Below are positions 17,669-25,335 of a stretch of DNA of 49,460 nucleotides, piece by piece. The position numbers were made by a program, and so were the translations under genes. Numbering within the stretch: the stretch's first letter is position 1; each line of letters starts with the position of its first letter. The notes beneath the pieces were generated by a model that was given only the letters and a program-made list of their open reading frames with translations, made no database searches and was not told the origin of the DNA. The DNA comes from Streptomyces sp. NRRL F-5727 (GTDB taxonomy: Bacteria > Actinomycetota > Actinomycetes > Streptomycetales > Streptomycetaceae), in assembly GCF_000719555.1 (NCBI RefSeq), contig NZ_JOGX01000048.1:1-49460 (forward strand), written 5' to 3'.

Positions 17669-17739
17669 CCTGCGAAAGACAGGCGAAACCTTCTCTTCAT
17701 CCCCCCGAAGCCGGGAAGACCCCCGACGCGTGCGAGAAT

Positions 17740-17758
17740 TTGTTTCGTAAGAAAACAA
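17740..17758 (+). promoter_or_regulatory. AT-rich palindrome upstream of MFS gene
   Basis: ttgtttcgtaagaaaacaa has 7 of 9 paired positions and stands out in this GC-rich region. It ends 30 bases before the MFS start and may be a repressor operator or promoter element. No regulator gene is adjacent. Confidence 0.4.
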
Positions 17759-17788
17759 TCCCCTCGGATCCGGAAGGGTCTCCCACCC

Positions 17789-19036
17789 ATGCCCGTGGCC
17801 CTGCTCGCCCTGGCCATCTCCGCTTTCGGCATCGGCACGACCGAGTTCGTCATGATGGGCCTGCTGCCCAACGTCGCCGGCGACCTCGGCACAACCGTGC
17901 CCACCGCGGGCCACCTCGTCTCCGCCTACGCCCTCGGCGTCGTCGTCGGCGCCCCGCTGCTCACCGCCCTCGGCTCCCGCGTCCCCCGCAAGCGGATGCT
18001 GCTCCTGCTGATGGCCCTGTTCACCGTCGGCAACCTCGCCTCCGCCCTCGCACCCGGCTACGGATGGCTGCTCGCCGGCCGGGTCCTCGCCGGCCTCCCG
18101 CACGGCGCCTTCTTCGGCGTCGGCGCGGTCGTCGCCGCCCGGCTCGTCCGCCCCGACCGGCAGGCCCGCGCCGTCGCCACCATGTTCCTCGGCCTCACCG
18201 TCGCCAACATCCTCGGCGTACCGGCCGCCACCCTCCTCGGCCAGCACCTCGGCTGGCGGGCCACCTTCCTGGTCGTCGCCGTCATCGGCCTGGCCTCGCT
18301 CGCCGCCCTCGCCCGGCTGGTCCCCGAGCTCCCCGTCGACGAACGCCAGGGCCTCGGCCGCGAGCTGCGCGCGCTGGGCCGCCCGCAGGTGCTGCTCGGC
18401 CTGCTCACCGCCGTCTTCGGCTTCGCCGGCGTCTTCGCCGTCTACTCCTACCTGGCCTCCATGACCACCGAGGTGATGGGCTTCGGCGAGTCCACCGTCA
18501 CGATCGTCCTCGCCCTCTTCGGGATCGGCATGACGGCCGGCGCGCTCGCCGCCGGACCGCTCACCGACCGCGCCCCGCGCCCCACCCTCTACGGCTCGCT
18601 CGCCGCGCTCGCCGTCACCCTGGTCGCCTTCCGCTTCACCGTCCACGTGCCCTGGCTCGCCCTGGTCACCGTGGTGGTGCTCGGCGCGGTCGGCTTCATG
18701 ACCACCACCCCGCTCCAGATGCTCGTCATGGAGAAGGCGAAGGACGCCCCCACCCTCGCCTCCGCCTCCAACCACTCGGCCTTCAACCTCGCCAACGCGG
18801 GCGGAGCCTGGGCCGGCGGCGCCGCCATCGCCGCCGGCTGGGGCTGGACCTCCCCGGCCCTGGTCGGCGCGGGCCTCGCCGCCGCGGGCCTGGCGATCGC
18901 CGCCGTCGCCGGCCTCCTCGACCGCCGGGAGGACCGCACGGGGAACGCGAAGGGGGCCTCGCACGTCGTCGCGCGAAGCCCCCTCGCCGGAGAGGCCCCG
19001 GTCAGGACTCCGGTGTCTCCCGCCAGCGGTTCGTGA
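17789..19036 (+). CDS. MFS transporter (AraJ/Cmr-type exporter)
   Basis: The 415-residue product has 12 membrane segments. FGIGTTEFVMMGLLPNVAGD in TM1 is the signature of the DHA1 AraJ/Cmr group, LTALGSRVPRKRML is motif A, and GLPHGAFFGVGAVVA is motif B-like in TM4. The last ~30 residues (after LLDRREDRTG) are not membrane and are read through a terminator-like hairpin, and the stop lies 35 bases inside the nadE gene on the other strand. This tail looks unusual and may reflect loss of an earlier stop. Confidence 0.85.
   Translation: MPVALLALAISAFGIGTTEFVMMGLLPNVAGDLGTTVPTAGHLVSAYALGVVVGAPLLTALGSRVPRKRMLLLLMALFTVGNLASALAPGYGWLLAGRVLAGLPHGAFFGVGAVVAARLVRPDRQARAVATMFLGLTVANILGVPAATLLGQHLGWRATFLVVAVIGLASLAALARLVPELPVDERQGLGRELRALGRPQVLLGLLTAVFGFAGVFAVYSYLASMTTEVMGFGESTVTIVLALFGIGMTAGALAAGPLTDRAPRPTLYGSLAALAVTLVAFRFTVHVPWLALVTVVVLGAVGFMTTTPLQMLVMEKAKDAPTLASASNHSAFNLANAGGAWAGGAAIAAGWGWTSPALVGAGLAAAGLAIAAVAGLLDRREDRTGNAKGASHVVARSPLAGEAPVRTPVSPASGS
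18951..18984. terminator. Terminator-like hairpin inside the 3' end of the MFS gene
   Basis: agggggcctcgc (18951-18962) pairs with gcgaagccccct (18973-18984) in a 12-bp stem with one mismatch. It lies between the convergent MFS and nadE genes but within the MFS reading frame. Confidence 0.6.
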
Positions 19037-20777
19037 TCGGCAGCCGCCGGTCCTTGCCGAAGCCCTTCGCCGAGATCTTGGTGCCCGGCGGGTACTGGCG
19101 CCGCTTGTACTCCGCCGCGTCCACCATCCGGAGCGTCCGGGCCACCAGCTCCGCGTCGAAGCCGGCCGCCACGATCGCGTCCCGGCCCTCGTCCCCGTCC
19201 ACGTACAGGGCGAGGATCCGGTCGAGCACGTCGTAGTCCGGCAGCGAGTCGGTGTCCACCTGGCCCGGGCGCAGCTCGGCGCTGGGTGGCTTCACGATCG
19301 AGTTCTCCGGGATCGGCGGGGTCTGCCCGCGCTCCTCGGCGGCCCGGTTGCGCCAGCGGGCCAGCCGGAAGACGTCCGACTTGTAGACGTCCTTGATCGG
19401 ACCGTAGGCGCCGACGGAGTCGCCGTAGAGGGTCGAGTAGCCCACCGCCAGCTCGGACTTGTTGCCGGGGGCGAGGACCAGGTGGCCCTCCTGGTTGGAG
19501 ATCGCCATCAGGGTGGTGCCGCGCAGCCGCGACTGGAGGTTCTCCTCGGCGAGCCCGGTGAGCTGGAGGGAGGCCATGTACGCGTCGAACATCGGCGCGA
19601 TCGGGACCGTGCGGAAGTGCAGGCCGGTCCTGCGGGCCAGCTCGGCGGCGTCGCCCTTCGAGTGCTCGGAGGAGTACTTCGACGGCATCGACACCCCGTG
19701 CACCCGGTCCGCGCCGAGCGCGTCGCAGGCGATCGCGGCGACCAGGGCCGAGTCGATGCCGCCGGAGAGGCCGATCACCACCGAGCCGAAACCGTTCTTC
19801 GCGACATAGGCGCGCAGCCCGATGACGAGCGCCGAGTAGACCTCCTCGTCGTCGTCGAGCCGCTGCGCGTAACCGCCCGTCAGCTCCGCCTCGTACTCCG
19901 GGACGACCTCCCCGGCCTCCCCGGCGAGCACCGCCCGGTCGATCCGCAGCCCGTCGTCCACCACCGTGCCCGGCGCCGGGGCGTCCGGGTCGGCGGCCGG
20001 CAGGTCCAGGTCGAGGATGACGCTGCCCTCGGTGAACTGCGGGGCCCGCGCGATCACCTCGCCCGCCGCGTCCACCACGATCGAGTCCCCGTCGAAGACC
20101 AGCTCGTCCTGCCCGCCGGTCGACGCCAGGTAGGCGGTCGTGCAGCCGGCCTCCTGGGCCCGCTTGCGGACCAGCTCCAGCCGGGTGTCGTCCTTGTTCC
20201 GCTCGTACGGCGAGGCGTTCACCGACAGCAGCAGCCCGGCCCGGGCGGAGCGGGCCGCCGGCACCCGGCCGCCCTCCTGCCACAGGTCCTCGCAGATGGC
20301 GAGGGCCACGTCGACGCCGCGCACCCGCAGCACCGGCAGGGTGTCGCCCTGCACGAAGTAGCGGAACTCGTCGAAGACGCCGTAGTTCGGCAGGTGGTGC
20401 TTGGCGAAGCGGAGCACGGCCCGGCCCCGGTGTAGTACCGCCGCCGCGTTCTCCGGCGAGCCGGCCGGGCGGCCGAGCCGGGGCACCGCCCGCTCGGTGC
20501 GGTCGAGGTAGCCGACGACCACCGGCACCTCGCCGAAGCCCTCGTCGGCGAGCCGCTCGGCGAGCGCGGTCAGCGCCGCCCGGGAGGCTTCGACGAAGGA
20601 CGGCCGCAGGGCCAGGTCCTCGACGGGATAGCCGGTCAGCGCCATCTCGGGGAACGCGACGAGGTGCGCGCCCTGTCCGACGGCGTGCCGGGTCCAGTGG
20701 ACGATCGCCTCGGAGTTCCCGGCGATGTCCCCGACGGTCGAGTCGATCTGATTCAGCGCGAGGCGTAGTCGATGCAC
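19002..20777 (-). CDS. nadE: Glutamine-dependent NAD+ synthetase
   Basis: The 591-residue product is a two-domain enzyme that amidates nicotinic acid adenine dinucleotide. The N-terminal nitrilase-fold glutaminase shows the Glu-Lys-Cys triad in FPEMALTGYP (~46), FAKHHLPNYGVFDE (~120) and LAICEDLW (~158). The C-terminal synthetase has the P-loop IGLSGGIDSAL and SKYSSEHSKGDA. The end (KFAKG-like KISAKGFGKDRRLPITNRW) is typical. I chose GTG 20777 (VHRLRLALNQIDSTVGD), because homologues start one or two residues before LRLALNQID; an open frame to 21092 is non-coding. It converges on and overlaps the MFS gene by 35 bases. Confidence 0.95.
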   Translation of the reverse strand: MHRLRLALNQIDSTVGDIAGNSEAIVHWTRHAVGQGAHLVAFPEMALTGYPVEDLALRPSFVEASRAALTALAERLADEGFGEVPVVVGYLDRTERAVPRLGRPAGSPENAAAVLHRGRAVLRFAKHHLPNYGVFDEFRYFVQGDTLPVLRVRGVDVALAICEDLWQEGGRVPAARSARAGLLLSVNASPYERNKDDTRLELVRKRAQEAGCTTAYLASTGGQDELVFDGDSIVVDAAGEVIARAPQFTEGSVILDLDLPAADPDAPAPGTVVDDGLRIDRAVLAGEAGEVVPEYEAELTGGYAQRLDDDEEVYSALVIGLRAYVAKNGFGSVVIGLSGGIDSALVAAIACDALGADRVHGVSMPSKYSSEHSKGDAAELARRTGLHFRTVPIAPMFDAYMASLQLTGLAEENLQSRLRGTTLMAISNQEGHLVLAPGNKSELAVGYSTLYGDSVGAYGPIKDVYKSDVFRLARWRNRAAEERGQTPPIPENSIVKPPSAELRPGQVDTDSLPDYDVLDRILALYVDGDEGRDAIVAAGFDAELVARTLRMVDAAEYKRRQYPPGTKISAKGFGKDRRLPITNRWRETPES

Positions 20778-20893
20778 GTCCCCCACTCTAATCGTCAAAC
20801 CGACGCTATGTCCCGGGAACCGCGCCCGGCCGCGACCGGAGAACCGTTTCACCCCGACATGCGAAGGACGTCCATCGCCATGATCATGGGCCC

Positions 20894-21211
20894 ATGACGA
20901 CCACTGACGATCCGGCGGACCCGACCCGGCCCGCCACCACCGAGGACGCGGCGGTCCTCCCGGACGACGGCACCAGGCGGCAGGGGGTCCGGGGGCGTCC
21001 CCCGGGAAGTCGGCTTCGTCGCCTCCGTCCTCGCCCTCGTCATCGGCTTCGTCCCGCCCGACCGGTTCGACGGCGAACCCCTCTGGCGCCACCTGCTGAT
21101 CGTCGGCGGCGGCCTGTTCGTCCTCGGCTCCTCATCCCGGTCCTGCTCCTCAGGTACCGCAAGCCCGACTGGGTCCACCCCGACCACCGGGAACCTTCCG
21201 GCACTCCCTGA
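20894..21211 (+). pseudogene. Small two-TM membrane protein gene with two compensating frameshifts
   Basis: The frame from ATG 20894 is open to TGA 21211 (105 codons), but its middle third (SRLRRLRPRPRHRL...) is Arg/Pro junk. In the frame one base on (codons at positions divisible by 3), 21003-21128 reads PREVGFVASVLALVIGFV...LWRHLLIVGGGLFVLG, a good membrane protein. The original frame makes sense again from 21131: LLIPVLLLRYRKPDWVHPDH. So an insertion-type shift near the G and C runs at 20983-21003 and a deletion-type shift near 21127-21131 are inferred. The intact form would be a ~100-residue protein with an acidic Thr-rich head and two membrane helices. It could be real decay or two sequencing errors. 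Family unknown to me. Confidence 0.6.
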
Positions 21212-21224
21212 CGTCTGACCCCGT

Positions 21225-22004
21225 ATGCCCGGAAAGGTCACGCGCGCGTCCGCCGTCCTGCTGTTCCTGGGGGCGCTCGCGTACACCGCATGGGTCCTCG
21301 AAGCCGTCGTACGGACCGGTCTCGACCCGGTCCGTGCGTACGTCTCCGAACTCGCCGCCACCGACCAGCCCTTCGGCGGCCTCTTCCGCGCCGCCGACCT
21401 CGCCGCCGGCCTCCTCGTCCTCACCGGCGCCGCCCTCGGCCTCCGCGCCGCCCGCGTCCGCGCGGTGCCCGAACCCGGCGTCCCCCGCTGGGCCCGCACC
21501 GACCCCCGACCCGCCGGACGCCGCCCCTGGCTCCTCGTGGGCTGGTCCGCCCTCGCCCTCTTCGGCGCCGCCACCGCCCTCGACTCCCGCCTCCCGCTGA
21601 GCTGCGCCGCCACCGCCGACCCCGGCTGCGCCGCCCGCGAGGCCGCCGGCCTCCTCCCCGCCACCCACACGGCCCACGCCGTCAGCTCCGGCCTCGCCAT
21701 GACCGGCGCCCTCGTCGCCATGACCGCCCTCACCGTCGCCGCCCGCCGGTACGGGCTCTGGCCGCCGCTGGCCCGCACCGGACCCGCCCTGCTCGCCCTC
21801 GCACTCGCCGCCACCGTCTGGACCCTCGCCGCCGTCGCCGCCTTCGAGTCCGGCCACGGCGGAGGGGCGCTCGGCGCCGCCCAGCGCCTCCAGGTGCTGC
21901 TCGTCGCCGTCTGGACCGGCGTCCTCGCCGTCTCCGTCGCAAGGGAAGCCGCAAGGGAAGCCACCGGGGAAGCCGCAAGGGAAGCCGCCGGGGAAAGGGG
22001 CTGA
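21225..22004 (+). CDS. DUF998 family membrane protein
   Basis: The 259-residue product has about six membrane segments. The start (LFLGALAYTAWVLEAVV), YVSELAATDQPFGGLFRAADLAAG and ALDSRLPLSCA are characteristic of the DUF998 proteins, whose function is unknown. ATG 21225 is used. The C-terminal tail AREAAREATGEAAREAAGERG is encoded by a 12-bp repeat. The next gene begins 2 bases after the stop, so the two are probably co-transcribed. Confidence 0.8.
   Translation: MPGKVTRASAVLLFLGALAYTAWVLEAVVRTGLDPVRAYVSELAATDQPFGGLFRAADLAAGLLVLTGAALGLRAARVRAVPEPGVPRWARTDPRPAGRRPWLLVGWSALALFGAATALDSRLPLSCAATADPGCAAREAAGLLPATHTAHAVSSGLAMTGALVAMTALTVAARRYGLWPPLARTGPALLALALAATVWTLAAVAAFESGHGGGALGAAQRLQVLLVAVWTGVLAVSVAREAAREATGEAAREAAGERG
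21939..21998 (+). repeat. 12-bp tandem repeat in the DUF998 gene tail
   Basis: Five units of gcaagggaagcc or close variants (units 3 and 5 have accggggaagcc and gccggggaaagg). They encode the Ala/Arg/Glu tail of the DUF998 protein, and the last unit supplies the GGGGAAAGG ribosome site of the following hydrolase gene. Confidence 0.85.
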
Positions 22005-22006
22005 GC

Positions 22007-22810
22007 ATGCCGTTCGTACGGATCGCGGGCCTCGCCCACCACGTGGCCGTCGACGGAGACGGCCCGGTCTGCGTGCTCTCCGCCGGACTCGGCCTCGGCT
22101 GGTTCGACTGGGACCCGGTCGTCCCGCTGCTCGCCCCGCACCGCACCGTCGTCCGCTTCGACCGCCCCGGCCACGGCCTCTCCCAGGGCACCACCACCCC
22201 GCCCACCCTGGCGGGCGAGGCCGGCCGGATCGCCGCCCTCCTCGACGCCCTGCGGCTGCCCGGGCCCGTCACCGTCGTCGGCCACTCGATCGCCGGCCTC
22301 CACGCCGAGGGCTTCGCCCGCCTCCACCCCGACCGCACGGCCGCCCTCGTCCTCGTCGACTCCTCCGTCGAGGAACACCCCCGCCCCGGCCGCCTCGGCT
22401 GGACCGTCCCCGCCGGGACCGCCCTCACCGCCCTCGGCCTGCCCGCCGCCCTCGGCCCCACCCTCCGCCGCCTCGCCGCCCACCCCGATCCGGCCCCGCC
22501 CGCCGAGGTCCGCCGCGTCTACCGCACCTCACGCGTCTGGCGCGGCGCCCTGCGCGAGAACGCCCGCTACGGCACCGTCGCCGCCGAACTCGACGCCCTC
22601 CGCCGCGCCCGCCCGCTGCCCCCCGGCCTCCCCGTCACCGTCCTCGCCGCCCCCGACGGCTCCGCCCGCTGGGAACGGCGCCAGCGCGCACTGGCCCGAC
22701 GGCTCGGCGCCCGCTACGAGGCGGCCGAGCCGTCGGGCCATCTGGTCATGCGGGACGCCCCGGGCACGCTCGCCCGGGTCGTCCTGGAGACGGGTCAGGA
22801 ACCGGCGTAG
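22007..22810 (+). CDS. Alpha/beta hydrolase
   Basis: The 267-residue product has the alpha/beta-hydrolase fold: nucleophile elbow VVGHSIAGLHAEG (Ser ~92), VRFDRPGHGLSQG (oxyanion-side loop), VLVDSSVEEHP with a likely acid, and the C-terminal PSGHLVMRDAP supplying the histidine. Start ATG 22007 has a ribosome site made by the repeat at the end of the gene before. It may act on an ester or lactone; no finer call is possible. Its last 16 bases overlap the convergent CBS gene. Confidence 0.85.
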   Translation: MPFVRIAGLAHHVAVDGDGPVCVLSAGLGLGWFDWDPVVPLLAPHRTVVRFDRPGHGLSQGTTTPPTLAGEAGRIAALLDALRLPGPVTVVGHSIAGLHAEGFARLHPDRTAALVLVDSSVEEHPRPGRLGWTVPAGTALTALGLPAALGPTLRRLAAHPDPAPPAEVRRVYRTSRVWRGALRENARYGTVAAELDALRRARPLPPGLPVTVLAAPDGSARWERRQRALARRLGARYEAAEPSGHLVMRDAPGTLARVVLETGQEPA

Positions 22811-23214
22811 ACGCTCGCGCAGAACGCCTTCAGCTGCTCGTCCGACAGCTGCTGGGCCAGATCGGCCTCGCTGATCATGCCGACCAGCCGCTTGTTCTCG
22901 ATCACCGGAAGCCGCCGGATCTGGTGGCTCTGCATCTCCTCCAGGACCTCGCCCACGTCGGCGCCCGCGTCGATCCACCGCGGCGTGCCCTGCGCGAGCG
23001 ATCCACAGGTCACCTTCGCCGGGTCGTGGCCCATCGCCACACAGCGGACCACGATGTCACGGTCGGTCACGATGCCGCACAGCCGTTCGTTCTCGTCGGC
23101 GACGGGGAGCGCCCCCACGTTCAGGTCGCGCATCAGCTGCGCCGCGCGGTCGAGCGTCTCGTGTTCCGGGATCCACCGGGCTCCCGCGTGCATGATGTCC
23201 TTCGCCGTGGTCAT
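22795..23214 (-). CDS. CBS-domain pair protein
   Basis: The 139-residue product consists of two CBS motifs (about residues 1-60 and 75-130), with IVTDRDIVVRCVA and GMISEADLAQQL as the closing strands/helices of each. It resembles the hypoxic response protein Hrp1 of mycobacteria and many Streptomyces paralogues, which bind adenosine nucleotides or act in stress. No attached enzyme domain is present. ATG 23214 is the start. It is read in the same direction as the DUF305 gene upstream, but a terminator separates them. Confidence 0.88.
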   Translation of the reverse strand: MTTAKDIMHAGARWIPEHETLDRAAQLMRDLNVGALPVADENERLCGIVTDRDIVVRCVAMGHDPAKVTCGSLAQGTPRWIDAGADVGEVLEEMQSHQIRRLPVIENKRLVGMISEADLAQQLSDEQLKAFCASVYAGS

Positions 23215-23284
23215 GGGGTGCGTACCTTTCGTCGAGCGTCGTTGCGCGTACGTCCCCGAGCGCCTTCATTCTGCGGGCACGCGT

Positions 23285-23318
23285 CGGCCCCCGCGACCGC
23301 AGCGGGTCACGGGGGCCG
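23285..23318 (-). terminator. Terminator after the DUF305 gene
   Basis: cggcccccg (23285-23293) pairs with cgggggccg (23310-23318), and an inner gacc/ggtc pairing continues the stem. It lies 15 bases past the DUF305 stop. Confidence 0.65.
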
Positions 23319-23332
23319 GGGGCGTGCCGGGC

Positions 23333-23968
23333 TCAGGCGGTCGCGCCGCGCTTGCGGAGCATGTCCGCCATCAGCGCGATCTCCGACTCCTGGGCGTCGA
23401 CCATGCCCTGCGCGAGGTCCCGCTCGATGTCCACCGAGCACTTCTGCACACAGCCCTGCGCCATGTGCACCCCGCCCTTGTGGTGGGCGGTCATCAGGCG
23501 CAGGTAGAGGACCTCGGCCTCCTTGCCGGACGCCTCGCGCAGCGCGTCCAGCTGGGTCCTGGTCGCCATGCCGGGCATCAGCGCGCCGTCCCGGGAGGCG
23601 GCGTCGCCGGTGACCGGCATGCCCATCCAGGTCATCGGCGCCGTGCCGGACTCCACCTTCGGCAGGCCCCACACGTCGAGCCAGCCCAGCATCATCCCGC
23701 GCTGGTTGGCCTGGGTGTTGGCGATGTCGTACGCGAGCCGGCGCACCGACTCGTCCTCCGTCCGGTCCCGGACGATGAAGGACATCTCGACGGCCTGCTG
23801 GTGATGGACCGCCATGTCGCGGGCGAAGCCGGCGTCCGCCGAGGCGGAGTCCGGGGTCCGGGGCGCCTCCTCGCGCTCGGCCGAGGCGACCGTGACCGCT
23901 CCCGCGGCGAACAGCACCGAGAGGGCGACCGCCGTGACCGCCGCGTACCGGGTGCGGCGGGCGGTCAC
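23333..23968 (-). CDS. DUF305 family exported protein
   Basis: The 211-residue product has a basic N-terminus and one hydrophobic segment (~10-28), so it is exported or membrane-anchored. FARDMAVHHQQAVEMS and, further on, RLMTAHHKGGVHMAQGC are the two His-rich ferritin-like helices of DUF305. A C-x-x-x-C pair (GCVQKCSVD) and many Met residues suggest metal, possibly copper, binding; this is inference. Start GTG 23968 overlaps the DUF3105 stop by 4 bases (GTGA), a sign of translational coupling. Confidence 0.88.
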   Translation of the reverse strand: MTARRTRYAAVTAVALSVLFAAGAVTVASAEREEAPRTPDSASADAGFARDMAVHHQQAVEMSFIVRDRTEDESVRRLAYDIANTQANQRGMMLGWLDVWGLPKVESGTAPMTWMGMPVTGDAASRDGALMPGMATRTQLDALREASGKEAEVLYLRLMTAHHKGGVHMAQGCVQKCSVDIERDLAQGMVDAQESEIALMADMLRKRGATA

Positions 23969-24642
23969 TGGCCCATCCCCGCGCCGCCCACGCCGTCGGC
24001 GCCGACGCCGCCGGTGCAGGCCGCGCCCGGCTCGGGCGTCTGCGCGCCCTGCACGTACTTGGTGAAGAAGGCGTCGACGCGCGGGTCGCTCGCGCTGTCC
24101 ACGGTGACCTGCTTGCCCCAGGCGGAGAGCATGATCGCGCCGGACTGGTCGTCGACCGGGCTCATCAGCGTGTAGGGGGTGTCGGAGACCTTGTCCTTCA
24201 GCGCCTTCACGTCGGCCTCGGCGGCCTTCTTGGTGTACGTCACCCAGACGGCGCCGTGCTCCAGCGAGTGGACGGCGTTGACCTCGGGGACGGCCTTGTC
24301 GTAGACGTCGCCGTCGCAGTTCAGCCAGACCGGGTGGTGGTCGCCGCCGACCGGCGGCTTCATGTCGTACGTGACGGCCGTCTCGACGTGGTTGCGGCCG
24401 AGCTTCTTCGCGTCCCAGGTCTTCTCGCCGGCGATGGGGGCCTTGGCGGCGGCCTCCCTGGCGTCCTCCTCGTCGGCCTTCTTCATCAGCACGAAGGTGC
24501 CGAAGCCGACGAGGCTCAGCACGACGACGGCGGAGACGCCGATGGTGAGGAAGCGGTTGCGGCGCTCACGGGCCTGCTCGGCCCGGCGCATCTCCTCTAT
24601 TCGGGCGCGGCGGTCGGCGTGGGCGGAACGGTTGGCGGCCAT
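23965..24642 (-). CDS. DUF3105 family membrane-anchored protein
   Basis: The 225-residue product has a charged cytoplasmic head (~30 residues), one membrane segment (FLTIGVSAVVVLSLVGFGTFVL) and an outer domain holding NHVETAVTYDMKPPVGGDHHPVWLNCDG and VNAVHSLEHGAVWVTY, the hallmark His-rich blocks of DUF3105. The conserved His and Cys suggest metal or redox chemistry, unproven. I chose ATG 24642 (MAANRSAHADRR), which has a ggaga-like site upstream, rather than a longer frame. It is translationally coupled to the DUF305 gene; the pair is common in actinobacteria. Confidence 0.88.
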   Translation of the reverse strand: MAANRSAHADRRARIEEMRRAEQARERRNRFLTIGVSAVVVLSLVGFGTFVLMKKADEEDAREAAAKAPIAGEKTWDAKKLGRNHVETAVTYDMKPPVGGDHHPVWLNCDGDVYDKAVPEVNAVHSLEHGAVWVTYTKKAAEADVKALKDKVSDTPYTLMSPVDDQSGAIMLSAWGKQVTVDSASDPRVDAFFTKYVQGAQTPEPGAACTGGVGADGVGGAGMGQ

Positions 24643-24709
24643 GGTGATGTCGTCCTTCTCGGAAAGGGAGAACAGGGGGGTGTCGTTCGATGGGGAGGCC
24701 GGGACCGGC

Positions 24710-25132
24710 CTAGGTCCGGAGAACCTGAAGGACGTGCAGGTCCGGGGCGCGTGGCCGGACCCCGGGACCCCCCGCCGCACCGTCGCCGGCGAGCGCGTCC
24801 ACGCGCGGCAGCCGGTCCTCCGTGTGCAGCGGCGGATCGAGGGGCGGGGCGCTGAGCACCGCGGGGGAGAGCGAAGGGAAGAGGGAGCAGTCGCCCCGGT
24901 CGTACGGGCAGACGTACGCGGCCCGGCCGGGCCCCGGGACGGGGGTGGCGGCGGGGCCGGGGGACGCCGCGGCGGGCGCCGTGGCGGCCCGCTCGTGCCC
25001 CGGATGGCCGCCCGGCCCGCCCGGGCCGCTCCCCAGACAGACGAAGAGCGCGGCGAGGAGCGTCGCCACGGCACTCGCCAGTGCCATGGGACGCGCGTGC
25101 CGGTACGGGCGTTCGAGCCGCAGGGCTCCCAT
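24710..25132 (-). CDS. Exported protein of unknown function
   Basis: The 140-residue product starts MGALRLERPYRHARPMALAS at ATG 25132, with a hydrophobic segment (~16-35) and then a Gly/Pro/Ala-rich region. The later part has YVCPYDRGDCSLFPS, with two cysteines, and a region ending DLHVLQVLRT. It lies 67 bases upstream of the DUF3105 gene in the same direction, so it may start that operon. I do not recognise a family. An open frame goes up to 25255, but those residues look non-coding. Confidence 0.6.
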   Translation of the reverse strand: MGALRLERPYRHARPMALASAVATLLAALFVCLGSGPGGPGGHPGHERAATAPAAASPGPAATPVPGPGRAAYVCPYDRGDCSLFPSLSPAVLSAPPLDPPLHTEDRLPRVDALAGDGAAGGPGVRPRAPDLHVLQVLRT

Positions 25133-25335
25133 GGGCGCAGATCGTAGTGGGCGAGAGGGGTCCGTGGGCCGAACGGGGTACGACTTCCGGAGGTCCCCGG
25201 TTACCTGTGTCACACCCGGACAGGCAGTATGGGTGTGCAACGTGCGCGAAACCATGTGGTGGGATGCTCAGGTGCCCCCCGATGTACCCGAGGCGGTGGG
25301 AGCAGGCGGCCTGACCAGCGAGGATGGGTGTGGAA

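Noticed and set aside
25190..25235. Possible GlnR box (gttac...cacac) and promoter before glnA2
   Set aside because: Second half does not fit GaAAc, and no -35/-10 pair has normal spacing.
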